A stretch of 64,000 nucleotides of DNA, taken from Isoetes taiwanensis. Taxonomy: Eukaryota > Streptophyta > Lycopodiopsida > Isoetales > Isoetaceae. Under the pieces are notes generated by a model. That model saw only the letters and a list, made by a program, of their open reading frames with translations. It was not told the origin of the DNA and did no database searches. Positions within the stretch are counted from its first letter, which is position 1. Each line of letters opens with the position of its first letter. Both the position numbers and the translations under genes were made by a program. Shown one piece after another: positions 24,540 to 34,479 of the stretch. Where the stretch lies: assembly GCA_021234155.1 (NCBI GenBank), contig JAJEKV010000769.1, forward strand, positions 1-64,000, written 5' to 3'.

Positions 24540-24569
24540 GCCCGGCAACGTCGGGCACCCGTTTACTAG
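24540..24569 (+). other. Helitron 3' terminus (hairpin plus CTAG)
   Basis: The stem GCCCG/CGGGC with loop GCAACGT ends nine bases before CTAG, and the next base is T. This layout is the recognition signature of plant Helitron 3' ends. The motif GCAACG within the hairpin and the following GGGCAC also occur in the minus-strand terminus at 57598-57625. Confidence 0.8.
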
Positions 24570-24928
24570 TTCCTAATTTAACGACGAGTGCGAAGGTACC
24601 CTTATTATATCAAAAGAAAGGAGACGTCTTAACGCACCTAGTAAATATTTGGCCAGTGACGTCTTAACAACTACCACTATTAAGTTGTCGACCATTGCTA
24701 CAAACCGAAAACATTGCACTTCTGCTGACGGCAGAGATTTAGGAGGTTGGAATAGAGGATTGTGCGGTCTGTTCATGGAATAGTATTTGCATGCTATCGG
24801 CAAAGGATCCTCAAAGGAAGGTTAATGCTATAGCCTAGTAAAGATTTTTGTCGGTGGTTGAGGTATTTTGATCGCAGATTACCCTATGTATTTCCTTGCG
24901 CAAGCAAGGCGGCAGTGGCACATTGCCG

Positions 24929-26437
24929 ATGGGCATGAATGGGGGCCAAAAAATCTCTGGATCCCAGAGATCTGGGACAGCTTATAGGCTGCATGATCAT
25001 GCTATGGCAGTTCAGACGGACCCAGAACATATGAATTCAACGTGGCATGCAAGCAACCCCAATACTAATGGGATGGATGAGATAAGTAGGATACCATTCA
25101 GGCCTGCCAGGGCTAAGAAAGCTGCTAGGGGTCCAAGAAATCGGCAGTGCTCAGCTCGATTATTTGTAGCAATTATTCTTTCTGCTGTAGTCTTGATGAT
25201 CCTGGGAAATGATTATATTTTTGCCATCAGTAAGGTGTTTTTATCTTATGGTATGCCATATCTGATCCATTAAGTTCCAGCAGTTGCATTAGAATTTTTT
25301 TTAATAGAAGTAGAGAAGCATAGATCATTTGTTTTGAAGGTAAATGCTACTTGATTTGACATTGCACGTTGCCTCTTCATGATCCTATAGGTCCAAAAAG
25401 GAGGGTGATCAATTCATTTTATTTCATTTCATATGTTGGAAAGAAATAGAGGCATCCTTTTTGACACTCACTATGTGTTTTTTTTTGTTCCAGAAGAGCC
25501 TCATGAATCTATCAAATCTGAAGATGATCTTCACTACCTTGTATGTCTGAACTGTTAATGACTATGTATTCACTGCAAGACACAAAGAAGAATATCATAT
25601 CTTTGTCCAAAACAAGCTTCTTGATGTACTAAGCTGCCAATTTTCCTGCAGGATCAATTTGGTTATCACATAAGGATGAACAATAAACGTGAAGCTTCAT
25701 CTCAATCAGGTAATTTTCCACTCTATTTGTAGGCACAGGCAAATCTACAATGTTATAATTAGGTGTTTTCAGCTTCTTTGAGCTTAATCAAACTCCCAGC
25801 CATGTTTCAGCAATGATGTACGATATTGCATTCCATGGGTGGATCTGAAAAGCTTTTTGGAGTAACCATCAGGAATTATGTTTGTTCCTTTATCTAGGTG
25901 TAAAGAACATATTAGACAATGTGCTCACTACTGGAGATGTAAATGCCTTTAGGGGACTTCATTTTGGTGAAGCATTGCTTGGTAATCGGGGATTCAAGGG
26001 ACTGGGATTATGATGATAGGAACAGGGAGATGACCACAATAGATACTGGAGATGATTTACTTCAGCACTTAAAAAAAACAGATAAAGAAGAGACAACTAA
26101 GCTAGTCAAGAAAGAAGATGACCTTATAGATCTTGGTCTCTACAATGAAAGAGGACGTAAAGAGCTTCGTATGTATGAGAAGAAATTTGAGGCCGATCTT
26201 GAAAATGAGGTGGAGAGTAATAGTACTAACTATATTGGTGAAGAAGGCAATGATGTTCTTGTTGAGGATGTTGATCGGGAGGAGAACCTTGAAAGGGATT
26301 TGGACAAAGATTTTGAAGATTTTGAAAATGTTGACAGAAAGACCTCAACTTTCTTCTCAAGCCTGGTTGATGTGGATACACTTAACTTTAAAGCTGATAC
26401 TCACCAAAATGGTAACGCGGGGGAAAGTGAGAGATAA
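24929..26437 (+). CDS. Unidentified type II-like single-pass membrane protein, four exons
   Basis: Exons 24929-25229, 25494-25540, 25652-25709 and 25953-26437 join through GT-AG introns in matching phases to give 296 residues. Residues 1-60 are polar; a basic stretch (RPARAKKAARGPRNR) precedes one hydrophobic segment at about 77-99 (LFVAIILSAVVLMILG). The rest, about residues 100-296, is charged and strongly acidic, with a likely helical part around YNERGRKELRMYEKKFEADL. This suggests a short cytosolic tail, a signal anchor and an acidic lumenal domain, for instance in the Golgi or ER; that is inference. I do not recognise the family. The frame is open upstream of the chosen ATG to about 24875, after a CAG, so an upstream exon is possible. 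An alternative acceptor near 25898 would instead give a frame that stops at about 26009. Confidence 0.68.
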
Positions 26438-27785
26438 ATTGGTCACTGGCACATAAATTAACAAAAAGCCGCCAAATAAAAAGATAAGGGTCCTCACATC
26501 TTTGCATTAACATTATGAAAGGTCGGTTGTGTTTGTGGTTTCCATATATATAAATAAGAGATGGACTCAGGGATCATTAAGTTGTTCTTTTCCCAAAACA
26601 GGATTCTCGCAATCTGTAAACCTAACAAAATGGTAGTCTGGCTGTTTTCTCTTTATGATTTTCTTGCAATTTTTATTTTTTCACTGGTGTCTTACCCGTT
26701 AAATATAGTCATTGAGAGCGGAGCGCTACTGCATTTTGCAGGAGTCCGTATCTGCCAAAAATATTAGATTTGTTGAAAGCCCATATTTGCCTTTCTTCCC
26801 CTTCTCGTCCTCAAATTAGCAGAGAATTCAGAATATTTTGATTTTTAGCTTCAAATATTTTTCCTATCTAAGATGAGACCTTCTGTGCCTTAGTAAACTG
26901 TTGCCTGCAGAATTAAATGCTAAACCCTTGCAACTTGAAATACATTTTAAAGAAGTGAAGTACATGCATTGGATACACCAATTTTAAGAAAAAGAAAGCT
27001 GGAGAATAAAAGATATGCTGGTTATTCAGATTTCACTGGATTGGCTCCCTCTCTTTTCAAATAGTTACTTGGACTCAGCGAAGCAGCCTCCATGCTGCAA
27101 CTTGGAGCAGCCTCAAAGACATGGATGAGTGCAACTGCAGAGCAAAAGAAAATTCCACGAGGACCATTTGCATAATATTTCAGCTGATGATATCACACTA
27201 AGATCTAGCTAATTGGATCTTGGCCTTTCAACTGATGTGTGTCTCAATGGGGCTATTCAGGATTTTTCCCATTACCTCGAGATTGAGGCAGATTGCACAC
27301 AAAACATATTGACCATAAAACTGCCTTGTATGTGATTTTTGGATCAGGAACACTTCAGCTCATCCAGTGTATGTGTGAGTGTAGTGGTCAGGCTAATCTG
27401 GCAATGTTGAGCTAGAGGCCTTTGGATAGCTACACATGAATTTATTGAATTCATAAGCACTTGAGTTTGGAACATGTATTTTCACAACAATAGGAAGATT
27501 CAGAAGATTTGGTTCTTTGCCATCTTGAGTAATTTGATTATCTACTATACCAACCTATATCTAGTTTGTCAAGACTTAGACATGATCCCAGTCACAATAG
27601 CTATTATGTGAATGCAAAGATGAAAAGATGCTTTAGATGTAGAACTGTAAGAGAAAGAATAACTTGGTAAAGACTTGCCACCAAAATAAAGCTAGAAGAC
27701 TCATGTTCACGATTATATATGAGACGAAGCAAGAGCCAACTGAGGAAAATATTGCAGATTGTAAGTTTGGTATATGCAAGACAAA
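26438..27785. other. No gene seen; likely 3' untranslated or intergenic sequence
   Basis: AT-rich, with no open frame above about 70 codons on the + strand and no motif. Its start may be the 3' untranslated part of the gene ending at 26437. Confidence 0.5.
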
Positions 27786-27963
27786 CAAGATAGAATAGAA
27801 TAGAATTTTTAGCGTCCACGGAGACCGATTGGCCTATGGGACCCAAATAAAGAGAGAGCAAAGAAGCGATTATCGACAGTGATTAAAAACCCCACCAAGA
27901 GTTTTCGAGGGAAAAACCTTAGCAAGAATCACGATGCCGCACTGCACAATTGTATAGGACAGT

Positions 27964-28200
27964 TCAATACCATTCTGGAGGACACAACTGAGTCCGTGCA
28001 TCTATAACCTCCTGGAGGTATGACCCCATCAAACCCACTGACGCCGTATTCAATAACTCATGCAACGGTTGGTCAGGCACTAGTAAGCGAACATACTGCT
28101 CTCGGATATGGGCAAACGCTGGGCAGATCTGGAGGGTATGACATTCATCCTCAATGGCCCACCAGATCCTCAATGGCCCCCTGGTGGCAACACTGGCCTC
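27964..28200 (-). pseudogene. LINE ORF2 C-terminal remnant
   Basis: The minus-strand frame reads ECHTLQICPAFAHIREQ, the cysteine-histidine box near the C-terminus of LINE reverse-transcriptase proteins (…C…E/D-x-x-H-x-x-x-x-C-P), followed by about 50 residues ending at a stop near 27964. The endonuclease and polymerase domains that should precede it are absent. Identification rests on this box and on its position between a LINE ORF1 and a LINE-like 3' tail. Confidence 0.7.
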
Positions 28201-28263
28201 AGGGAACACGAGAGCCTCAGGGAACACGATATTGAGCAAAGAGAGGGGCCTCAGGGAACACGA
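28197..28263 (+). repeat. Three copies of a 15-bp repeat at the LINE deletion junction
   Basis: CCTCAGGGAACACGA occurs at 28197-28211, 28215-28229 and 28249-28263, exactly where ORF1 gives way to the ORF2 remnant. Confidence 0.95.
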
Positions 28264-29722
28264 GAACCAGCTCTGGGCCATTTAACAATCGTAGCTTGAA
28301 CGGAAAGAACATGGGCCCACTTTGAACAACAATTGTCTGAGGCAAATCACGATGAATGGGGCGTGCAACACAAATCTTAGTAATGCCATTGGTTATAGCA
28401 TGTTGCAGGTGAAGTCCAATCTCATTAGCAATAGCAGAAATGAACTCAAAATTCTGAAACTCTGGAGGGAAATCTTCTATAGCAATCCAGAGGGGCACGT
28501 AAGACATCTAGCTTACCTGGAAAAGAGCCAGGAACAACAGAGGATCAAAACCTCGTTCTATGAGTTGAGCCACTGGCTCAGGAGACTCAAACATCAGAAG
28601 AAAACAACATTGATCTTTGGCAACAAGCTTGATAAATTGATACGGAGGAAGCCCTAATTTGTGTAGACGTCTAGATAACCAAGATCCAACGCGGTTTAGA
28701 TCCAAGAAGGGGACAGTGAAGTAACAAACAACAGAGCATGCAACTAATTGCTCCACATGACGACGATAAGTCTCATGATTGATCTGCACCATAGAGGCCC
28801 CAAAGCGCTCAAAGGTTGACCTGCACTCCTGAACCTCATAAAAAATTTCAGTTGGTGGTAACAAAATATCCATAGAGTCCTGCTTGGCCTGCAACTGCTG
28901 AAGATAGGATGAAACTTCTTTCTTATTATTGTCCACCATGGTGGCAATGGCCTCTGAGACACGAAGTGAGGTTGCTGGAGATGATACACCTTTGCATAGC
29001 CACTCAAAAAAGCGGACACCTGTAACCCTTGCCACTGCGTTAGAAGACCTCCAAGGTGTAGAGGTCGAGACATGCGGCGTGGTTGAAGAAAAAGGCATCC
29101 CAGGCTTGTTTACGGGAAGAGGGGGAAACTCCTCCTGCCTTGAGGAATCTCCAACGTGCGTTAGATATTCTTTTTGTCCAAAAGGGCCTCCTTCAAGTGA
29201 GAGACTCCCAATATGTGTTGGAGACGCAACATGTGTCACAATCTTCTGAGCACGAGGTACTAATCTCATTTGTTCTGAAGAACTTCCAACATGTGTTGGA
29301 GGTGCCTTTGGAACTACCAACATTCCGGAAGAGATTTTCAGGGTCATCTGTACCACACTGCCTCTAGAATCATGAGACATTGGGTCAGACATTGGAATAC
29401 CAAGTTGAGAAGAGGAGAGAGCAAGCCGCCGCCCGCTTGAACTATCTACACATATGCTACTGGAAGAAACAGGAGCATGAGGTAATGCTAGTGGATTGAG
29501 ATGCATAGAAGCTTGCCTCTCTTGCCCCTCAGATCCAACTACCACTGATGATACCAAATTGTTAGGAGAAGAAGGAGCACCTTCACGAGCTAGTTTGTGG
29601 GCATCTCGAATGCTAATCTTTGAAAAATCTAGAGCATATTCCCTTTCACCATTGCCCTGTATTCCATTAGGATTACTAGAGGGGCGCTTGGAAGGACTAC
29701 GAGTTGCTTTTGCTATCTCCAC
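28217..29722 (-). pseudogene. LINE ORF1 protein (nucleic-acid-binding, gag-like), frameshifted
   Basis: A 404-codon frame (29722 to 28508) begins with a serine/proline-rich low-complexity half and ends with a folded domain: LDLNRVGSWLSRRLHKLG, then AKDQCCFLLMFESPEPVA. After a frame change the next frame (28507 to 28217) continues with YVPLWIAIEDFPPEFQNFEF. This order, ending in a 'PLWI...LP' block, is typical of the ORF1 of plant L1-type LINEs (DUF4283-like domain). ORF1 proteins coat element RNA. The zinc knuckle expected at the end is lost with the internal deletion. The long open frame suggests the copy is not very old. Confidence 0.8.
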
Positions 29723-29929
29723 TAAAAGAGAGCCGAGATTTTAGTGCTCTCTGACCCGCACAAAACGTAACTCCCTGAAAAAAATTTAACACTGAAAGTA
29801 TCACTCCACAATCTGTCCAAGGAGCCCAAGCATGCCTAAAACTGCCACCAAATGCAGGAGTTATGGCAAAAAGAAGATTGCAGCCAAACCTTAACACCGC
29901 CAATAAAGGGCCGGAGATGTCAGGCAATT

Positions 29930-30250
29930 TTCCGCAGCCAAAACGACCTTCTCATCATACAAGCTATTTATCAACAGAAAGAGCATGCAACGAGCTTTCC
30001 AACGAGCCCAAAATCACTCAAATCGACATGGGAATCAAAAGTTATGTGTAAAACAAACGGGGCTGAAACCTAGGGCCATCACCAACACCCTTCACCAAAA
30101 CCGGTCTCTTAAAGCTTCAACACCTCCATCCTACACACTTACCTCATATCAAGAAATGAATATGAGATCAAGAATAAGGAATAAACAAATATCAATCTGC
30201 AATTGCATTCATGCAACTCTTCCAGATATGGCATCCATATGCCATATTTT
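29930..30250. other. Gap between LINE and MULE remnants
   Basis: Nothing recognisable is seen; this may include the LINE 5' untranslated end and the 3' flank of the MULE pseudogene. Confidence 0.5.
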
Positions 30251-31740
30251 TCACACCTTGAGCATCTGTAAGGCCGAATTTCTTTGAAGCAATACTTTGT
30301 ACGAATCCAGCTCTTTTTTGGACGACTTGGTGGCTTGCATGTAGCATTTTTTTGTCTCCTCTTCCTCTAAGGCATCTTCAAATGGAAATATTGCACCTTC
30401 ATATGCATCACACCACGCTTTTAATGAATATCCTCGATGGACTCTTGTGGTTTTCTTTTCAACTAGAGGATTGCTCCTACTGCATGAGCACAAGGAATTC
30501 CTCTATGGTGCCAAGCACATAGGCACAAGGAATTCTTCTATGGTGCCAAGCACAACAACTGCGTGTATAATGTTCAAGGTCCATAATCTGTCTATGTTCC
30601 AATGTAATAACTTCAAAGACGATGCCATTTGAAGCTAAAATTTTGTACTGCCTAGTACCGGTAAGCGGTTCCGTGACGCGCTTCTCCTCCCCAGACACTA
30701 ATGTATAAGCTGCACTTTGCCCTGCAAATTCAATGCTTGCGTAGCTTCATTACCTTGTATGTGAGACCTCTCTATCAATGATTGTCTAATATCAGTAAGA
30801 GCAATAGATAATTCAAAGACTCTGATATATTTTAACTAAAGTGACCAAAATGTTGTCATGAAAGTAAGCTGTAGTCGGACACTCAGGTGGTGCGGTTTCA
30901 ACCAATTTGTTGCTAGAGTATTAACTTTTCTCTTATTAACAACTTGCTCATCATATTCAAAAATTGTGTTTGCCTGTGCCGCTTCCCAAAACAAATGCAA
31001 AAGCTTTGTATTATTGCATTTCTTATTGAGGTTTGCCTCAAGATGTCATGCATTAGGAAGGTAGGGAAAACAGCATACAAAACTCTTGCAAACCCTTGTT
31101 TCTGGCTGATATAAATGTGAGCCTTGCTTCTACATGCAAACTACTGCGCAGATACAGTGCCATCCAATCCCAGAAAGGTCTGCAAGTCAAAAAACCAGTA
31201 ACACAAGCTCCAAAAGCAAAGAATACCCTGTAGATACGGCCACCACATCCTTCAATAGCTACATGACTTCATGGATTGCTCTCTAAGAGTTTTTGGCAAA
31301 ATGCATGTAACTTTCTGTACCCTCTTTGATAATCTCCATTCATAGCCATGGCTATCTGTTTTGCATTATAAGCAACTATATTTGTCAATGTAACACACAC
31401 TTCTCTACAAAAATCATCAATCAACCCAGTAGGCTTAAAATGTGGATGCTCCCTAAATTTATCCTGATATTTTCTTCAATTATTGGACACTATTACATGT
31501 GTGTTTTCCCTACTACCCGAATTACACAGCTTAGTCCTCCAAAGAATGACAAAGTTTAATAAGTGCCATTGGCAATGCTCATCTTTATACTTCATCTTGT
31601 ATCTCCAATTTATCGGACTTTCAACTATAAATTTAGTATGTAATGCAATGGCTTTTATTCGAACTGCATTTTAAAATCTGACAAAGAATCAAATTGCAAC
31701 TCTTTTTCTAACTATGGCATTGGGTCCAATTTTGGCTACT
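30250..31740 (-). pseudogene. MULE (Mutator-like) transposase pseudogene
   Basis: Reading right to left, broken frames give the expected order. At about 31690-31560 the MuDR N-terminal domain appears (RYKMKYKDEHCQWHL). At 31250-31150 follow GGRIYRVFFAFGACVTGF and CRPFLGLDG, the block with the first catalytic aspartate. At 31010-30930 WEAAQANTIFEYDEQV is seen. At 30640-30500 a SWIM-type zinc finger region reads MDLEHYTRSCCAWHHRR and IPCAYVL, and at 30440-30390 YSLKAWCDAYEGAI matches the C-terminal tail. The D2 and E blocks between about 31150 and 31020 are missing. MULE transposases mobilise Mutator-like DNA elements; this copy has several frameshifts and stops and is inactive. Confidence 0.85.
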
Positions 31741-31744
31741 GTAG

Positions 31745-32333
31745 TCCTGCCTTCTTTCAAAATGAAACATGCAAATACAACAATCACTTACAAAAGAGAG
31801 CTTCCAAGCACGAAATCTCCAACAAATTCCTTCCTATAACAAATCCATTCGTTTTCAAAACTCTTTTTCCTGGTAGCGTACTCCAGATAATGGAATAGAC
31901 CATCAAATACTCACACTTGGCCTGTATTGGCCCACCATCTAGTTTTGTTTCCAATAGTTCTTAATAAAGGGTAAAAAGTGGGCCATTGTAGGGGAGCGGG
32001 TGGAATGACACCCTCCCCTATATGTGGTCACTAGTACTTTTGTTATGCACGCGACCTACCTTAAGACGTAATATACTTAGACACAATCTGATAAAATTGA
32101 TAGTTATGTGCTCACCCAATGACAGATTCGTTAGTCTAATTTAGTTCTCACTTTATTAGCCACACATAGATTTAATCATCTTAGTTTCTTTTCTCGGGAC
32201 TGATGGATTTATTCATTTATCTAAGTTTATTTCTCACTTTATTAGTCATGAAAATTATCAAAGGCTATGTTGATTGCTTAAACTCTTCATAAATTAAATA
32301 TCATAGTCCTAGAACTCTATATCTGTGACGTTC
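31745..32333. other. No feature seen
   Basis: AT-rich DNA between the MULE pseudogene and the next LTR; any MULE terminal repeat could lie here, but none was recognised. Confidence 0.5.
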
Positions 32334-33932
32334 CACATATATGTATGCCTTTTGGGTATAAATACATGACACGTCACTATGAATAATTAATGGTGCATTA
32401 ATTATTCATAAGCTAAGGGTAGCTATGTTAATCATTAATTATTAAGGTGGAAACCTAACCCTAAACCCTAATTCGAATTTAGGGCTTAACCTAATATTAA
32501 AAGGGGTTAAAATATTAAATTAGTTAATAATAACCAATCTAGAGTTGCCACCTAGCTCAAATCAATTGGGCAAGACAGGCTTGCCAATTTGGGACACCCA
32601 AATTGGGGCTTCCACCCTAATTTGTCCCAATTCGAATTGGGGGAGATTGGTGGAGGAGGAGCTGTAAACCCTGTTCCAGCCAGAAGGATAGGAAACTAGG
32701 GAGATAGTGGATCTAGCTATGATTCCACTTAGTACATAGATAGGTTGGATTCCTAGAAAGTCATAGGATTAACACTTGTATGCTTAGAAGATAGCTAGGA
32801 TTGACTCTTGTATGAATAGATGTATGATTAATCTCTATTTTTCGAAGCTATGGATGGATGGATGTATAATGATAGTTCTCTTCTCGCTCCTCCCTCCCGC
32901 TTGTGGGGGTTAAGGGGTAAGAGACCTAAAGACTATGTAGAAGCAGAGATGCTCCTAGCTAGGATCACTTAAATTCCAATAAATGCGCCTCATGCACAAG
33001 AGCCCACGTGTTGTGGATGCTATGTTTGGTTCAAAGACCGCATAACGAAAGCATGATGGTGAAACGGAGGTGGAATCCTCGCCTAGTTTGACTATAGGAA
33101 TTTCTATAGTGTGTTAAGCTTATAGTTTGACTATAGGAATTTCTCCGTGTAGGGCCGGGTATAGGTTTGACACCTCCTGGGTCGCAAGATACGTACCTAA
33201 AGGGACGTCTTGAACTCAATGGGCGTGCTGGGGTGGCCTATGGATTTTGGGGGGTTAAAATCGGGTACGGATGCGTCGTGGTTGCATGAAGGAACCACGA
33301 TCCTCTAGCCACCCATGGAACCATCATGTTCAGTGAGTGAATTCATTTCCTCCCTGCCTCGTCGGACCGGGGAGATGCAACCCAGAGTAGTCTCATAGGG
33401 TGAATTCATGAGGTTGCATCTTTGGAAGGCTATAACAACGTCATAGCGAATTCAGCTTATCTGCAAAGTGTGCAGAGGAGGGGCGGATGGAGTGGACTAC
33501 CCTAGCCATTGTCCTATGCCAGAAAATGCCATTGTTATGATTTTGTCTGTTGTTATCCGGAGGCCTTGACTGTCAGTTGACCCCCTTGACTCTGAGCCCG
33601 GGGTAGAATCCTTATTTCTGATGCATTTCCTATGTTGTATTGGTATTATGTTGTTATTCATGTGATGATGGATGGACCACCCTTCGTAATGGCATATTAT
33701 TTATTTGTATTGTTGCCATGTGCTAACATGTATGTATGCTTCCGCTATATATAGGATTCGCATAGAAGGCGTGGGATTAATGACACCTCCATGTCCTTCA
33801 CTCGGACATCTGGCCATCACAGGTGGTCCAAGATAGACATAGGACCTTTCCATGGTGGTGTAGTCACCATGGAAGAGGGGATTTCCCGTATCTATATGAT
33901 GGGAGCATCGTATAGGTTCGGGGAGCGTCACA
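32334..33932 (+). repeat. LTR of about 1.6 kb from a second LTR retrotransposon
   Basis: The segment starts TGTGACGTTCC and ends GGAGCGTCACA, an inverted end pair of TG...CA type common in large plant LTRs. A TATAAATA motif lies near 32359. Immediately after the right end comes a primer-binding site. No second LTR and no pol domains were found in the window, so this is a 5' LTR with a truncated internal region. The five bases on each side do not match, which argues against a solo LTR. Confidence 0.8.
33084..33144 (+). repeat. Two copies of a 22-bp direct repeat inside the LTR
   Basis: TAGTTTGACTATAGGAATTT plus CT occurs at 33084-33105 and again at 33123-33144. Confidence 0.95.
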
Positions 33933-33933
33933 A

Positions 33934-33949
33934 TGGTGTCAGAGCATGG
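33934..33949 (+). promoter_or_regulatory. Primer-binding site (initiator tRNA-Met type)
   Basis: TGGTGTCAGAGCATGG lies one base after the LTR end. The plant retrotransposon consensus complementary to initiator tRNA-Met begins TGGTATCAGAGC, so one mismatch is present in the first 12 bases. It marks where minus-strand synthesis would start. Confidence 0.85.
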
Positions 33950-34335
33950 TTTTGGTGGACTGTTAATTAGTTGGGGATCCTAATATAGAAAATTATCCTA
34001 GAAGTCCGTAAGTAGTATGATTGATGGCCAAATTTGTGGTAAATGACGTAGTTATGAAGATAAATTTGAAGATATAGAGGTGAGACTATGTTGAGTTTTC
34101 AGAACGCGTTCCTTTCTTGTAGAGATTATAACCTTTCTAGGAAACTCGGATCGAGACGATTTTTTGGTCCATTAAGGCGCCCAAAAACACCTTAATTTGT
34201 CTAGAGCACCCCTTGGCCAAACCCCCCAGCATCGACATTTGAGCCTAAAACCAAAATCAGTGTACATGGGGAAAAGGAGCCTTAGTTTTCGATTCCAAAC
34301 ATCAAAAAAAACATTTTACGCCAGTTTTGCAAAAA
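33950..34335 (+). other. Start of the internal region of the 1.6-kb-LTR element
   Basis: About 380 bp follow the primer-binding site before a SINE begins. It has no readable gag. It is assigned to the retroelement by position only. Confidence 0.4.
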
Positions 34336-34466
34336 AAAGAAGGAAGGAAGGAAGGAAGGTACTTTTATCGTCCACCTGAGACCAATCGGTGGGAGTGTTT
34401 TTCCACTTCGTTTCAAACCTGTGACCTCCTATTTGTAACCTTAGGTTCTTACCACCATGCCAACAT
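34336..34466 (-). mobile_element. tRNA-derived SINE with LINE-like tail
   Basis: On the minus strand a box A-like motif, TGGCATGGTGGTAAGA (34462 to 34447), is followed 43 bases later by a box B-like motif, GGTTTGAAACG (34419 to 34409). Such internal polymerase III promoters define tRNA-derived SINEs. The body then ends CCGATTGGTCTCAGGTGGAC (34388-34369), GATAAAAG and a (CTTC)n microsatellite at 34340-34359. The end resembles the tail of the LINE at 27806-27833. No clear target duplication was found. Confidence 0.72.
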
Positions 34467-34479
34467 TCCTTCATATGAT

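Larger units (their letters stand above)
18316..24569 (+). mobile_element. Candidate non-autonomous Helitron
   Basis: The right end is a classic Helitron terminus: a GC hairpin, GCCCG-GCAACGT-CGGGC, at 24540-24556, then nine bases and CTAG at 24566-24569, followed by a host T. The proposed left end, TCTTCTTTATATAATAAAAT at 18316, begins with TC, follows a host A, and resembles plant Helitron 5' ends; together they would restore an A/T target. The left end is chosen by resemblance only. No Rep/helicase coding sequence is visible, so the element would be non-autonomous. It carries a PIF/Harbinger fragment. The 3' end is well supported; the full span is tentative. Confidence 0.5.
27789..29900 (-). 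mobile_element. LINE with large internal deletion (LINE copy 1)
   Basis: On the minus strand the copy holds a long LINE ORF1 (about 29722 to 28217), then the C-terminal end of a LINE ORF2 (about 28180 to 27964), then a 3' tail ending in CGTGGACGCTAAAAATTC and (TATTC)n at 27789-27806. Nearly all of ORF2 is missing between the two coding remnants. Three 15-base repeats lie at the junction. The 5' boundary is approximate and no target duplication was found. Confidence 0.82.
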
